Source: Streptomyces sp. NBC_00483 (GTDB lineage: Bacteria; Actinomycetota; Actinomycetes; Streptomycetales; Streptomycetaceae). From it: a DNA stretch of 64,000 bases. Within the stretch, counting starts at the first letter, position 1. Each line of letters begins with the position of its first letter. Both the position numbers and the translations under genes were made by a program. The stretch lies in assembly GCF_036013745.1 (NCBI RefSeq), contig NZ_CP107880.1, forward strand, positions 2,666,001 to 2,730,000. The letters are read 5' to 3'. This document shows, in pieces, positions 1 through 8,300 of the stretch. The notes below the pieces were generated by a model. It saw nothing but the letters and a program-made list of their open reading frames with translations, was not told the DNA's origin and did not search any database.

Positions 1-291
1 GACGTCCTCGCCGGCCTCGGCCTCTCCCCTGCCGCCGCGCAGTACGTCGACGGCGAGCAGGACGGCGACGGCGAGCAGCCCGATGCCGACGACGATCGGC
101 ACGGTCTTCGGGCCGACGGGGCCGCGCTGGGCGATGTCGACGTTCATGGTGAGCGCGTCGGTGAGGACGAGCAGGCCGAGCGCCAACAGCAGGACGCAGA
201 CGCCGAGTTCGGAGTGTTCGCGCAGCCAGGACGTGCGCGTGGCCTCGTCCGGGCGGGTCTCGGTGGCGGTCACGGGCTCTACCGGATTCAC
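1..291 (-). CDS. tctB: Tripartite tricarboxylate transporter, small membrane subunit TctB (5' part only)
   Basis: The first 97 residues of a TctB-family protein; the rest lies beyond the left edge. TctB is the small membrane subunit of a secondary carboxylate importer (TctABC). There is a cytoplasmic N-terminus of about 30 residues, one hydrophobic segment at about 30-47 and a second at about 63-84. The GTG at 291 overlaps the TGA of tctC (GTGA) and has an AAGGAG ribosome site 8 nt upstream; a GTG at 273 is a weaker alternative. The tctC-tctB order and 4-bp overlap show translational coupling. tctA would be expected next, outside the window. Assignment rests on topology and neighbour as much as on sequence. 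Confidence 0.8.
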   Translation of the reverse strand, partial: MNPVEPVTATETRPDEATRTSWLREHSELGVCVLLLALGLLVLTDALTMNVDIAQRGPVGPKTVPIVVGIGLLAVAVLLAVDVLRGGRGEAEAGEDV

Positions 292-1280
292 AGGCCCAGC
301 TCCTTCAGTACGGACACGACCCGCTTGTCCTCGGCGTCGAGGAACGTCCCGAAGTCGTCGCCGACGAGGAAGGCGTCGTCCCAGCCGTTCGTCTTCAACG
401 ACTTCTTCCACTCCTTGGAGGCGTGCAACTTCCGTACCAGGTTGGTGAGTTTGTCGCGCTGGGTGCCGGACAGGCCGGGCGGGGCGACGATGCCGCGCCA
501 GTTGGTGAAGTTCACGTCGTAGCCGGACTCCTTGAGCGTGGGCCCGTCGAGGCCGGCGGCGCGTTCGGGTCCCGTGACGGCGAGGAGGCGCAGTTCGCCG
601 CTCTTGATCTGGTCCAGGTACTCGCCGACGCCGGAGACGCCGAAGGCGACCTTGTTGCCGAGGATGGAGGCGAGGAGTTCGCCGCCGCCGTCGAACGGGA
701 CGTAGTTGACCTTCTTCGGCTGGATGCCGGCGGCGCGCGCCATCAGCATGGGCGCCAGATGGTCGGGGCCGCCGGGCGAGGAGCCGCCTCCGACGGGCAG
801 CTTGCCGGGGTCCTTCTTCCAGGCGTCGATGAGCTGCTTGATGTTCTTGTACGGGGAGTCCTTCGCGACCACGACGACATCGGGCTCCTCGGTGAGCCGG
901 GCGATGGGCGTGGTGTCGGCGAGGGTCTTCGGGGAGTGGTTGGAGCGGGCCGCTCCTACGACGCCGAGGCCCATGGACATCGCGAGTTTTCCGTTGCCGT
1001 GTTCGCCGACGAGGCGGGTGAGGCCGACGGTGCCGCCGGCGCCGGGCAGGTTGAACACCTCGACGTTGTGGGTGAGTTCGGCGTCCTCCGCGTTCTTGGC
1101 GGCGGTGCGCGCGGTGATGTCGTAGCCGCCGCCGGGGGTGTTGGGGACCATGAGGCGCAGGCCGGGGATCTGGGTGCCGGTGTCGGCGCCGCTGCCCGTG
1201 GTGAGCAGCGGCGGCCCCACCAGGACGAGCAGCGCGGCCCCGAGCAGGGCGAGGGGTGTGCGCAGGCGCACGTGTGCCAC
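288..1280 (-). CDS. tctC: Tripartite tricarboxylate transporter substrate-binding protein TctC
   Basis: 330 residues, the usual length for the TctC/Bug family. These are secreted or tethered binding proteins that deliver di- and tricarboxylates such as citrate to TctAB. A signal peptide covers about residues 1-32 (basic start, hydrophobic core ALLGAALLVLVG); no lipobox cysteine is present. The mature part starts with the family hallmark LMVPNTPGGGYDITAR and contains GGSSPGGPDHL, typical of the ligand site. The start is GTG with only a weak AAGAAG site before it. It is divergent from the response regulator at 1415, which is its likely regulator by analogy with citrate-sensing systems (inference). 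Confidence 0.92.
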   Translation of the reverse strand: MAHVRLRTPLALLGAALLVLVGPPLLTTGSGADTGTQIPGLRLMVPNTPGGGYDITARTAAKNAEDAELTHNVEVFNLPGAGGTVGLTRLVGEHGNGKLAMSMGLGVVGAARSNHSPKTLADTTPIARLTEEPDVVVVAKDSPYKNIKQLIDAWKKDPGKLPVGGGSSPGGPDHLAPMLMARAAGIQPKKVNYVPFDGGGELLASILGNKVAFGVSGVGEYLDQIKSGELRLLAVTGPERAAGLDGPTLKESGYDVNFTNWRGIVAPPGLSGTQRDKLTNLVRKLHASKEWKKSLKTNGWDDAFLVGDDFGTFLDAEDKRVVSVLKELGL

Positions 1281-1378
1281 CTACTTCTTGGGATCGTTTT
1301 GACGGCGGGCTGGTTGTGAGGTGGCCCACATGTTGCCCACGCGTTAACAAGCTGTCTCCCTTCCGCAAGCAACGGACG

Positions 1379-1414
1379 TTGTGGTCCTTGTGGTCGCGCA
1401 CCTACTCTGCGCCA
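1379..1414 (+). promoter_or_regulatory. Possible leaderless promoter of the response regulator
   Basis: TTGTGG at 1379-1384 and TACTCT at 1403-1408 are separated by 18 nt. TACTCT lies 6 nt before the GTG at 1415, which would place transcription start at the start codon. No Shine-Dalgarno is visible before this GTG. Confidence 0.35.
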
Positions 1415-2116
1415 GTGACAAAGGTCTTGATCAAGGTCTTGATCGTGGACGACGACTTCATGGTTGCGAAGCTGCACAGCCGGTACGTGTCCGCGATGGA
1501 CGGGTTCGTGGTGGCCGGGGTGGCGCACGGCGGCGCGGAGGCGCTGCGTGCCGCGGAGTCGCTGCGGCCCGATCTGGTGCTCCTGGACGTGTACTTGCCG
1601 GACATGGACGGCATCGAGGTGTTGCGGACGCTGCGGGCCGCGGAGGAGCGGGATCCGGCCCGTACCGCGGTGGACGCGCTGTTCATCACGGCGGCGCGGG
1701 ACGCGGAGGTGGTGCGGGCGGCGCTGCGGGCGGGGGCGCTGCACTATCTGATCAAGCCGTTCAACCAGGCCGCGCTGCAGGAGCAGTTGAGGCATGTGGC
1801 GGCGCTGCGGACCCGCCTCGACGATCTGGACGAGGCGCGTCAGGAGGACGTCGACCAGATCTTCGGCGCCCGCCCGCCGGGTTCGCGGGAACTGCCGAAG
1901 GGCCTCGCCGCGCACACCGCGGACCTGGTGGAGCAGACGCTGCGCGCCCACCCGGACGGCCTGTCGGCGACGGAGTGCGCCCAGGAGGCGGGCTCGCTGT
2001 CGCGGGTGAGCGCGCGCCGGTACCTGGAGTTCTTCGCGGGGACGGGGCGGGCGCGGGTGTCACTCCGGTACGGCGGGACGGGGCGGCCGGAGCGGCGGTA
2101 TCGGTGGGTGTCCTGA
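1415..2116 (+). CDS. CitB/DcuR-type two-component response regulator
   Basis: 233 residues. The receiver domain spans about 4-122, with acidic pocket VDDD (12-14), phospho-acceptor Asp58 in [13 protein letters not shown], Thr92 and Lys114 (LIKPF). The C-terminal part (about 155-230) is a winged-helix-like DNA-binding domain with [20 protein letters not shown] as the probable helix-turn-helix, as in CitB/DpiA regulators that pair with carboxylate-sensing kinases. It is divergent from tctC, so control of the tricarboxylate transporter is likely (inference). No sensor kinase lies in the window. The start is uncertain: GTG 1415 fits a leaderless transcript; TTG 1427 would give a protein beginning [10 protein letters not shown]. 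Confidence 0.88.
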   Translation: MTKVLIKVLIVDDDFMVAKLHSRYVSAMDGFVVAGVAHGGAEALRAAESLRPDLVLLDVYLPDMDGIEVLRTLRAAEERDPARTAVDALFITAARDAEVVRAALRAGALHYLIKPFNQAALQEQLRHVAALRTRLDDLDEARQEDVDQIFGARPPGSRELPKGLAAHTADLVEQTLRAHPDGLSATECAQEAGSLSRVSARRYLEFFAGTGRARVSLRYGGTGRPERRYRWVS

Positions 2117-2270
2117 GGCGGGACGCATGGGCGCCCCGAGGGCGGTACGCGTGGGTGTCCTGAGCGGAGTCTGAGGGGCGTCTTAAGGGGGCCATAAAGA
2201 TCCACTCGGAGCGCTCCCAAGGGCCGAACAGTGCGTTTTTTCGGGCTAACTTCCTTGCCGCACCCCCCGA

Positions 2271-2306
2271 TGCACTCGATGCACTCGGTGCACCCAATGC
2301 ACTCGA
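2271..2306. repeat. Four tandem 9-bp repeats upstream of the LPMO gene
   Basis: Four consecutive 9-mers: TGCACTCGA, TGCACTCGG, TGCACCCAA, TGCACTCGA. They end 2 nt before the AAGGAG ribosome site (2309-2314) of the LPMO gene, so they lie in its probable 5' leader or promoter. Confidence 0.85.
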
Positions 2307-2321
2307 TCAAGGAGTACCCCC

Positions 2322-3284
2322 ATGCCCGCAAGCCGTCGCAAGCTCGCCGCGCTCACCACGGTCGGAGCGATCCCCCTCGCCCTCACCGCCCTGTCCGCTA
2401 CGCCCGCGGCAGCGCACGGCACGCTCGGCGATCCGGCCAGCCGGGTCGCCGCCTGTTACGCGGAGGGCGCCGAGAGCCCCACGTCGGCGGCGTGCAAGGC
2501 GGCGGTCGCCGAGGGCGGCCCGCAGGCCCTGTACGACTGGAACGGCATCCGTGACGGCGAGGCCGGCGGCAAGTCCCAGGAGAACATCCCCGACGGCAAG
2601 CTGTGCTCTGCGAACTCCGACGAGTTCAAGGGCATGGACCTGGCCCGCGACGACTGGCCCGCGACGAAGGTCTCGGCGGGCTCGTACACCTTCAAGTACA
2701 AGGTGACCGCCCAGCACAAGGGCACCTTCAACCTCTACATGACGAAGCAGAGCTACGACCCGTCGAAGCCGCTGAAGTGGTCCGACCTGGACCTGGCGAA
2801 CCCGGTCGCGACGAAGACGGACCCGACGGCATCGGGCGGCTACTACACGTTCTCCGGAAAGCTCCCGGACCGCACGGGCCGCCAGCTGATCTACGGCATC
2901 TGGCAGCGTTCGGACAGCCCGGAGGCGTTCTACTCCTGCTCGGACGTGACGTACGGCGGCGCGTCCACCGCCTCCGCCACGACGAAGGAGGCGACGACGC
3001 CCTCGGACGAGCAGATCGCGGCGGACGCCGACAAGTCGACGGTCGACCACAGCGGCATGGACATGGGCGACGACACCCACAAGACCCACGAGTCGGCCGC
3101 GCCCGCCGCCGACGCCAACTCCCCCGCCGCGCAGGGTGGTTCGCAGAACCTCGCGGAGACGGGCGGCGACTCCACCACCCCGTACATCGCGATGGGTGGC
3201 GCGGCCGCCCTGGCGATCGGCGCGGCGGGCCTGTTCGCCTCGATGCGCCGCCGCGCGACGGCGACCGGCCGCCACGGCCGCTGA
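2322..3284 (+). CDS. Cell-wall-anchored lytic polysaccharide monooxygenase (AA10 family)
   Basis: 320 residues. The signal peptide ends ...TPAAA, so the mature protein starts at His32 (HGTLGDP), the first His of the copper-binding histidine brace; the second is in KVTAQHKGTFNLYM. The family oxidises chitin or cellulose. The catalytic domain spans about 32-208, followed by a Ser/Thr/Ala-rich linker with the Met/His-rich stretch HSGMDMGDDTHKTHE. The C-terminus has LAETG, a hydrophobic segment and basic RRR, which is the class E sortase signal LAXTG of Streptomyces. It should therefore be covalently bound to peptidoglycan. ATG has AAGGAG 7 nt upstream. The nearest gene downstream is convergent. 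Confidence 0.92.
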   Translation: MPASRRKLAALTTVGAIPLALTALSATPAAAHGTLGDPASRVAACYAEGAESPTSAACKAAVAEGGPQALYDWNGIRDGEAGGKSQENIPDGKLCSANSDEFKGMDLARDDWPATKVSAGSYTFKYKVTAQHKGTFNLYMTKQSYDPSKPLKWSDLDLANPVATKTDPTASGGYYTFSGKLPDRTGRQLIYGIWQRSDSPEAFYSCSDVTYGGASTASATTKEATTPSDEQIAADADKSTVDHSGMDMGDDTHKTHESAAPAADANSPAAQGGSQNLAETGGDSTTPYIAMGGAAALAIGAAGLFASMRRRATATGRHGR

Positions 3285-3301
3285 CCGCAGCGCCATCGAC
3301 C

Positions 3302-3339
3302 GGACCGCCGTCTCCCTGTTCTTCGGGAGGCGGCGGTCC
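3302..3339 (+). terminator. Hairpin terminator after the LPMO gene
   Basis: GGACCGCCGTCTCCC pairs with GGGAGGCGGCGGTCC across an 8-nt loop (15 bp, one G-U). It starts 18 nt after the LPMO stop. There is no T-run, as is common in Streptomyces. Confidence 0.7.
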
Positions 3340-3362
3340 TCATGCATGGATCGGACGGACCG

Positions 3363-3821
3363 TCACCAGGTGGGCCGGATCGGCCCGTTGGGCGCAATGG
3401 CGAGCAACCGCTCCGCGAGCGCGTGAGCCTCCCCTTCCCCGAGCCGCTCCACCCAGGGCCGCACCGCTTCGGCGGCGGCCTCTTCGGCGGCCCGAGTGCA
3501 GTCCCACCCGCGCCCGGTCAGCACGACGAGCCGGGCCCGCGCGTCCTGCGGATGGGGCCGCCGCTCGGCATACCCCTTGCGCACCAGCTCGTCGACGAGC
3601 TGACTCGCGGCCTGCTTGGTCACACCGAGGTGGGCGGCGAGTTCCGTGGCGGTGGCGTCCCCGTAGGAGAGCCGCACGAAGGCGAAGCCGTGGGCGGGCC
3701 GGATGTCGCCGAACCCCCTGGCCACGACCCCTTCGTGGATACGTCGCGTCAACTCGCTCGCGGCGGCGAGCAGGGCGGAGGTCAGGCTCAGGGCTTCGGC
3801 GTTCTGCACGCGGCCATTCAA
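3363..3821 (-). CDS. MarR-family transcriptional regulator
   Basis: 152 residues, a normal MarR length. Winged helix at about 55-100: ATELAAHLGVTKQAASQLVD is the recognition region and GYAERRPHPQDARARL the wing. The longest frame starts at TTG 3821; GTG 3809 is possible, and neither has a clear Shine-Dalgarno. It is divergent from the cupin gene at 3945 across a region with two tandem palindromes, so it very likely represses itself and the cupin gene in response to a small ligand. The ligand cannot be told from sequence. Confidence 0.9.
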   Translation of the reverse strand: MNGRVQNAEALSLTSALLAAASELTRRIHEGVVARGFGDIRPAHGFAFVRLSYGDATATELAAHLGVTKQAASQLVDELVRKGYAERRPHPQDARARLVVLTGRGWDCTRAAEEAAAEAVRPWVERLGEGEAHALAERLLAIAPNGPIRPTW

Positions 3822-3835
3822 ACACCCTTGACGAG

Positions 3836-3877
3836 ATGGTCAAGCAGCCTGACTATATGGTCAAGCAGCTTGACCAT
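3836..3877. promoter_or_regulatory. Tandem palindromic operators between marR and the cupin gene
   Basis: Two adjacent 21-bp units. 3857-3877 is a perfect palindrome, ATGGTCAAGC-A-GCTTGACCAT; 3836-3856 is a diverged copy with the same left half. A TTGACG at 3828-3833 lies 17 nt before GACTAT, so the operators overlap promoter-like elements. Spacing and symmetry suit two MarR dimers. Confidence 0.75.
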
Positions 3878-3944
3878 CCCGCAAGACAAGCCGCTTGGCC
3901 ATCGTGCAAGAAGAGCCGTCAAGACAAGCCATGAAGGAGAAGCC

Positions 3945-4319
3945 ATGCCGGTGATCCGCGCCTCGGAGGCCGTCGTCCACGAACTGCACGGCGTCCGCTT
4001 CGTCTCGTACGCCACCCCCGCCACCGGCAGCAAGGAGCTGTGCGCCTGGCGGGGCGAGATCCCCGCGGGCACGAAGGGGCCCGCACACACGGTCTCCCGC
4101 GAGGAGATCCTCCACCTGCTGACCGGCACCCTGCGACTCTCCCTCGACGGCACCCCGCACACCCTCGCGCCGGGCGACACCGCGATCGTGAACGCGGGCA
4201 CGGCGCTCGGGGTGGAGAACCCTGCGGACGAGCCGGCGACGATGTGGGTGACGACATCGGTGGGTCTTGAGGCGGAGCTGGCGGACGGGACGCGTATCGC
4301 TCCGCCGTGGGCCCGGTAG
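3945..4319 (+). CDS. Small cupin-domain protein
   Basis: 124 residues forming one cupin barrel: the first motif region is PAHTVSREEILHLLTGTL, the second LAPGDTAIVNAGTALGVEN. Only part of the usual metal-ligand set is present: one His and Glu in motif 1, no His in motif 2. It may bind a ligand without being a metal dioxygenase. ATG has AGGAGA 5 nt upstream. It is divergent from marR and probably repressed by it. It converges with the Y-family gene 10 bp away. The substrate is unknown. Confidence 0.8.
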   Translation: MPVIRASEAVVHELHGVRFVSYATPATGSKELCAWRGEIPAGTKGPAHTVSREEILHLLTGTLRLSLDGTPHTLAPGDTAIVNAGTALGVENPADEPATMWVTTSVGLEAELADGTRIAPPWAR

Positions 4320-4329
4320 CGCCGTCCGG

Positions 4330-5349
4330 TCAGGCCGCGTGCGGGGGCGCAGCGGCCGGGCGGATCGCGGTCGGGCCGAATTTCCTTCGGGCGCGGTCGA
4401 CCGCGTCCTCGATGCGGCGGTCCCGCTCGTCGGTCGGGTCGAACAGGAGCTGCCGGGAGGCCAGTTCGGCCGGGACCAGGCGGTCGGCGCGCAGGGCGAT
4501 GGAGCGGACCCGGGCCCGCTGCAACCCGAGCCGGTCGTGGAGTTCGTACGCGAGTGAGGTCAGCGTCGGGGTGTGGGCGGACGCCTCACGCAGGGCGCGG
4601 GTACGCGTGGTCGCGCTGCGGTCCACGTAGCGGACGGTGAGGGTGAGGGAGCGGGTCGTCTGCTCCTCGGCGCGCAGCCGCAGGCCGAGCCGGTCGGTGA
4701 GGGCGAGCAGTGCGGCGCGCTGCCGGTCGCGGTCCAACTCGTCCTGCGGGAAGTCGTGTTCGACGCGGATCGAGCGGGCCGGGGCCGCCGGGACCACCGG
4801 TGTCGGGTCGAGTCCGCGGGCCGCGTCGTACAGTCGGCGCCCCGCGGCGGCGCCGAGGATCCGCTGCAGGGTGCCGAGCGGCGCGGCGGCGATCCTGCCG
4901 ACGCTGTCGAGGCCGTACGAGGACAGGGTGCGGGCGGTCGCGGGCCCCACGCCGTGCAGGGCGGCGGCGGACTTATGGGCGAGAAAGGCGGCGACCGCGT
5001 CCAGGTCGTCGGGCAACTCCCGTACCGCCGACGGCGGCCCGTCGACGGCGACCATCCGGGCCAGCATCGGATTCGCGGCGACGCCGATGGTCGAACGCAG
5101 CCCGTAAAGACCTCCGGTCCGTGCCCGGATCCGCTCGGCCAGAGCCACCGCGTCCGTGCCGAAGTAGCGCAGGCCGCCCGTGACATCGGCGAGCGCGGCG
5201 TCCGGCGGCAGCGCCTGCACGAGGGGCGTGAACTCGGCCAGCAGGGAGAGCAGATGGAGGTAGAGCTGTTCGTCCACCAGGTCGTGGAAGTGGACGTACA
5301 GGATCTGCGTCGGCACCGCTTCCTCACTTCCTCGCGTCGTCCGCGTCAT
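4330..5349 (-). CDS. Y-family DNA polymerase-like protein, ImuB type, catalytic residues missing
   Basis: 339 residues from ATG 5349, which overlaps the dnaE2 stop (ATGA) and has GGGGAG upstream; a GTG at 5376 gives 348. The thumb (HhH around GVGPATARTLSSYGLDSVG) and little-finger regions match DinB/UmuC proteins, but the palm is reduced. Where polymerases have VDMD, this has VHFH; where they have SIDE, this has PPDAA; and most of the finger region between is absent. It is therefore probably not a polymerase. It resembles ImuB, the adaptor that links DnaE2 to the sliding clamp in SOS mutagenesis. Coupling to dnaE2 supports that role. No ImuA gene is adjacent. Confidence 0.85.
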   Translation of the reverse strand: MTRTTRGSEEAVPTQILYVHFHDLVDEQLYLHLLSLLAEFTPLVQALPPDAALADVTGGLRYFGTDAVALAERIRARTGGLYGLRSTIGVAANPMLARMVAVDGPPSAVRELPDDLDAVAAFLAHKSAAALHGVGPATARTLSSYGLDSVGRIAAAPLGTLQRILGAAAGRRLYDAARGLDPTPVVPAAPARSIRVEHDFPQDELDRDRQRAALLALTDRLGLRLRAEEQTTRSLTLTVRYVDRSATTRTRALREASAHTPTLTSLAYELHDRLGLQRARVRSIALRADRLVPAELASRQLLFDPTDERDRRIEDAVDRARRKFGPTAIRPAAAPPHAA

Positions 5350-8300
5350 CCCGCGCTCCCCGGACTCTGATGCCACAACTTGCGGCTCTGCTTGACGGGT
5401 TCGCCGGGTGGCTGAAGGTCCGCCCAGGGATGCAGGTCGTAGCCCGTCTCCAGGCGGATGCTGCGGCCGTCCACCGCCGTGTCCGTCGCGGGGCGCTCCG
5501 CGGTGAGCCGGTCCGTCACCGCGGACAGGCCGCCCGTGCGGCGCAGTTCGGCCAGTTCGGCCAGGTCCCAGGCGGCGGATCCGGTGACCGACAGCGCCTT
5601 GCCGCTGCCGCCGCCCCTGCGCTGCACCACGCCGCGTACGAGCAGCAGCCAGGAGTGGAAGACGGTGTGCGCGCTCGCGTCGTGGCTGTCCTCGAAGAAC
5701 GCGCAGTCGACAAGGCCCGAGGTGTCGTCGAGCGTCGTGAAGATGACGCGCTTGCCGGAGCGGACCGGCGGCGTCTGCACGGCGCCCTTCGCGCCGGCGA
5801 CCAGGACCACCTGCCCGTGCGGCAGATCCTTCAGCCGGTGCGCGGAGGCCACCCCCAGCTCGTCGAGCAACTCCCGGTGGTCGCCCAGGAGATGGCGCGA
5901 GGTGTCCATGCCGAGCACGCCGAGCTCGGCGCCGAGCCGTTCGACGTCGTCGAGGTCGGGCAGCTGGGCGGGGGCGACCGTGTCGGGGGCCGCGTCGGTC
6001 TCGCCGAGCGCCAACTGCCCCTGCGCACCGCCCCGCCCGCTCCGCTGCGACTCGGCGATGTGCAGCATCAGGTCCCGCCGGTTGCGACCAAAAGCGTCCA
6101 ACGCGCCTACCTGCGCGAGTCGTTCGGCGACCGGCCGGGACGGGCGGGCGCGGGAGAGGAAGTCCTGGAGCGAGACGTAGGGGCGCCCCGCGACGATCCG
6201 CTCCGCCTCGGCCTCGCTCATGCCGCGCACATCGTCGAGCGCAAGCCGGATCCCGTGAACGAAACCGCCGAAACGGCCGGAACCATCCCCACCATCAGAC
6301 ACCAGTTCGATTCGATAGGCCGGGTCCGACGCGTTCACATCGAGCGGCAGCACCGGCACCCCCCACCGCCGCGCGTCCGCGAGCAGCAGCCGCTTCGGGT
6401 ACATGCCGGGGTCGTGCGTGAGCAACCCCGCGTAGAACGCGGCCGGATGGTGCGCCTTCAGCCATGCCGACTGGTACGACGGCACGGCGAACGCGACGGC
6501 GTGCGCCTTGCAGAACCCGTACGCACCGAACGCCTCGATGATCTCCCAGGTCCGTTCGACGACCTCCTCCGCGTATCCGCGCCCCCGCGCCTGCCGCCCG
6601 AACCAGGTCCGCACCCGCCCGACCTGGTCCGCCTTCGAGAGCGCCCGCCGCGTGTAGTCGCCGAAGGCGAGGCTGCACCCGGTCATCACGTGCAGGATCC
6701 GGATGATCTGCTCGTGGAAGACGACCACGCCGCACGTCTCCTCCAGCGCGTCCTTCAGATCCGGATGCGGGTACGCGGGTGCCTGCTTGCCGTGCCGTGC
6801 CTTGATGAACGGGTCGACCATGTTGGCCGCGACCGGCCCGGGGCGGAACAGCGAGATGTCCACGACCAGGTCGTGGAAGGTCTCGGGCAGCAGCCGCGCG
6901 AGCAGATCGCGCTGGCCCGGCGACTCGGTCTGGAAGCAGCCCAAGGTCTGGGAGGACTTGATGAGTTGATACGTCTTCGGGTCGCCCGGCGGCACCTGTT
7001 CCGGGTCGTCGAGTTCGATACGCCGGCCGGTCACCCGCTCGATCTCCCCCACCGAGTGCGCCATCGCGGACTGCATCCGCACCCCGAGCACGTCGAGCTT
7101 GAGCAGCCCGAGGTCCTCCACGTCCTCCTTGTCGAACTGGGACATGGGAAAGCCCTCGGTGCTGGTCGGCACGACCGGGGTGCGCCCCAACAGGGTCGTG
7201 TCGGAGAGCAGCACCCCGCACGGGTGCATGGCGATCCCGCGCGGCAGCGCGTCGAGCGCCTCGACCAGGTCCCACATCCTGCTCCCCCCATACGCCTCCG
7301 GGTCGATGCCGCGCAGCTCCGGCAGCTCCTGGAGCGCGGAGCGGGCGTCGCGGGCGCGGATGTGCGGGAAGGACTTGGCGAGCCGGTCCACCTCGGCCGG
7401 CTCCATGCCGAGAGCGAGGCCCACATCTCGTACGGCATGGCGGACCCGGTAGGTCTCCGGCATGGACACGGTCGCCACCCGCTCGGGCCCGAAGCGGTCC
7501 AGGATCGCCCGGTAGACCTCCAGGCGGCGGGCGGACTCCACGTCGATGTCGATGTCGGGCAGCTCCATGCGCTGCTCGGACAGGAAGCGCTCCATGAGGA
7601 GCCCGTGTTCGACCGGGTCGGCGGTGGCGATGCCGAGCAGATGGTTGACCAGCGAGCCGGCGCCGGAGCCGCGCGCGGCGACCCGGATGCCCAACTCCCG
7701 CGTGTCGGACACCACTTGGGCGACGGTGAGGAAGTACGAGGCGTAGCCCTGCCGTTCGATGAGGCCCAGCTCGTCCTCCAGGCGCTCCCAGTACCGGCGC
7801 TTGTAGTCGTAGCGGCGGGCCAGCATCGCGGCATCGCAGCGCGAGCGAAGCACCCGGTCGGGGGTGCGCCGGGCGGCGCCGACGAGGTCCGGTTCGGGGA
7901 AGTGCACCCGGCCGAGCCCCAGGTCGTCCTCGGGGTCGACACGGCAGGCCTGGGCGGTCTCCTCGGTGACGGTGAGGAGGCGGCGCGCGGTGTTCTCGCG
8001 GTATCCGGCGGCCTCGGCCACCTTCAGGGCGATGTCAGCCATGTCCCCTGCGGGCTTGAGCCACCGCTCGCCGCTGTCGAGCGTGCCGCGCGGGTCGATC
8101 GGCACCAGGCGGCGCGCGGAGTCAAGCACGTCCGCGACCGGCCCCTGTCCGGCGTCGGCGTAGCGGACGGCGTTGCTGAGTACGGGGGCGATCCCCTGGT
8201 CCGCGGCGAATCCGAGGGCGCGGGTGGCGTGCCGCAGGGAGCCGGGTCCGGTGCCGCTCAGGCCGTGGGAGACGACCTCGATGCGCAGCGCCGCGCTCCC

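Noticed and set aside
423..1319. Long plus-strand frame opposite tctC
   Set aside because: It is the antisense shadow of a well-supported gene, as expected from codon bias in GC-rich DNA.
3857..3877. Terminator hairpin instead of operator
   Set aside because: The perfect 21-bp palindrome has a 1-nt centre, too small for an RNA loop, and lies between divergent starts.
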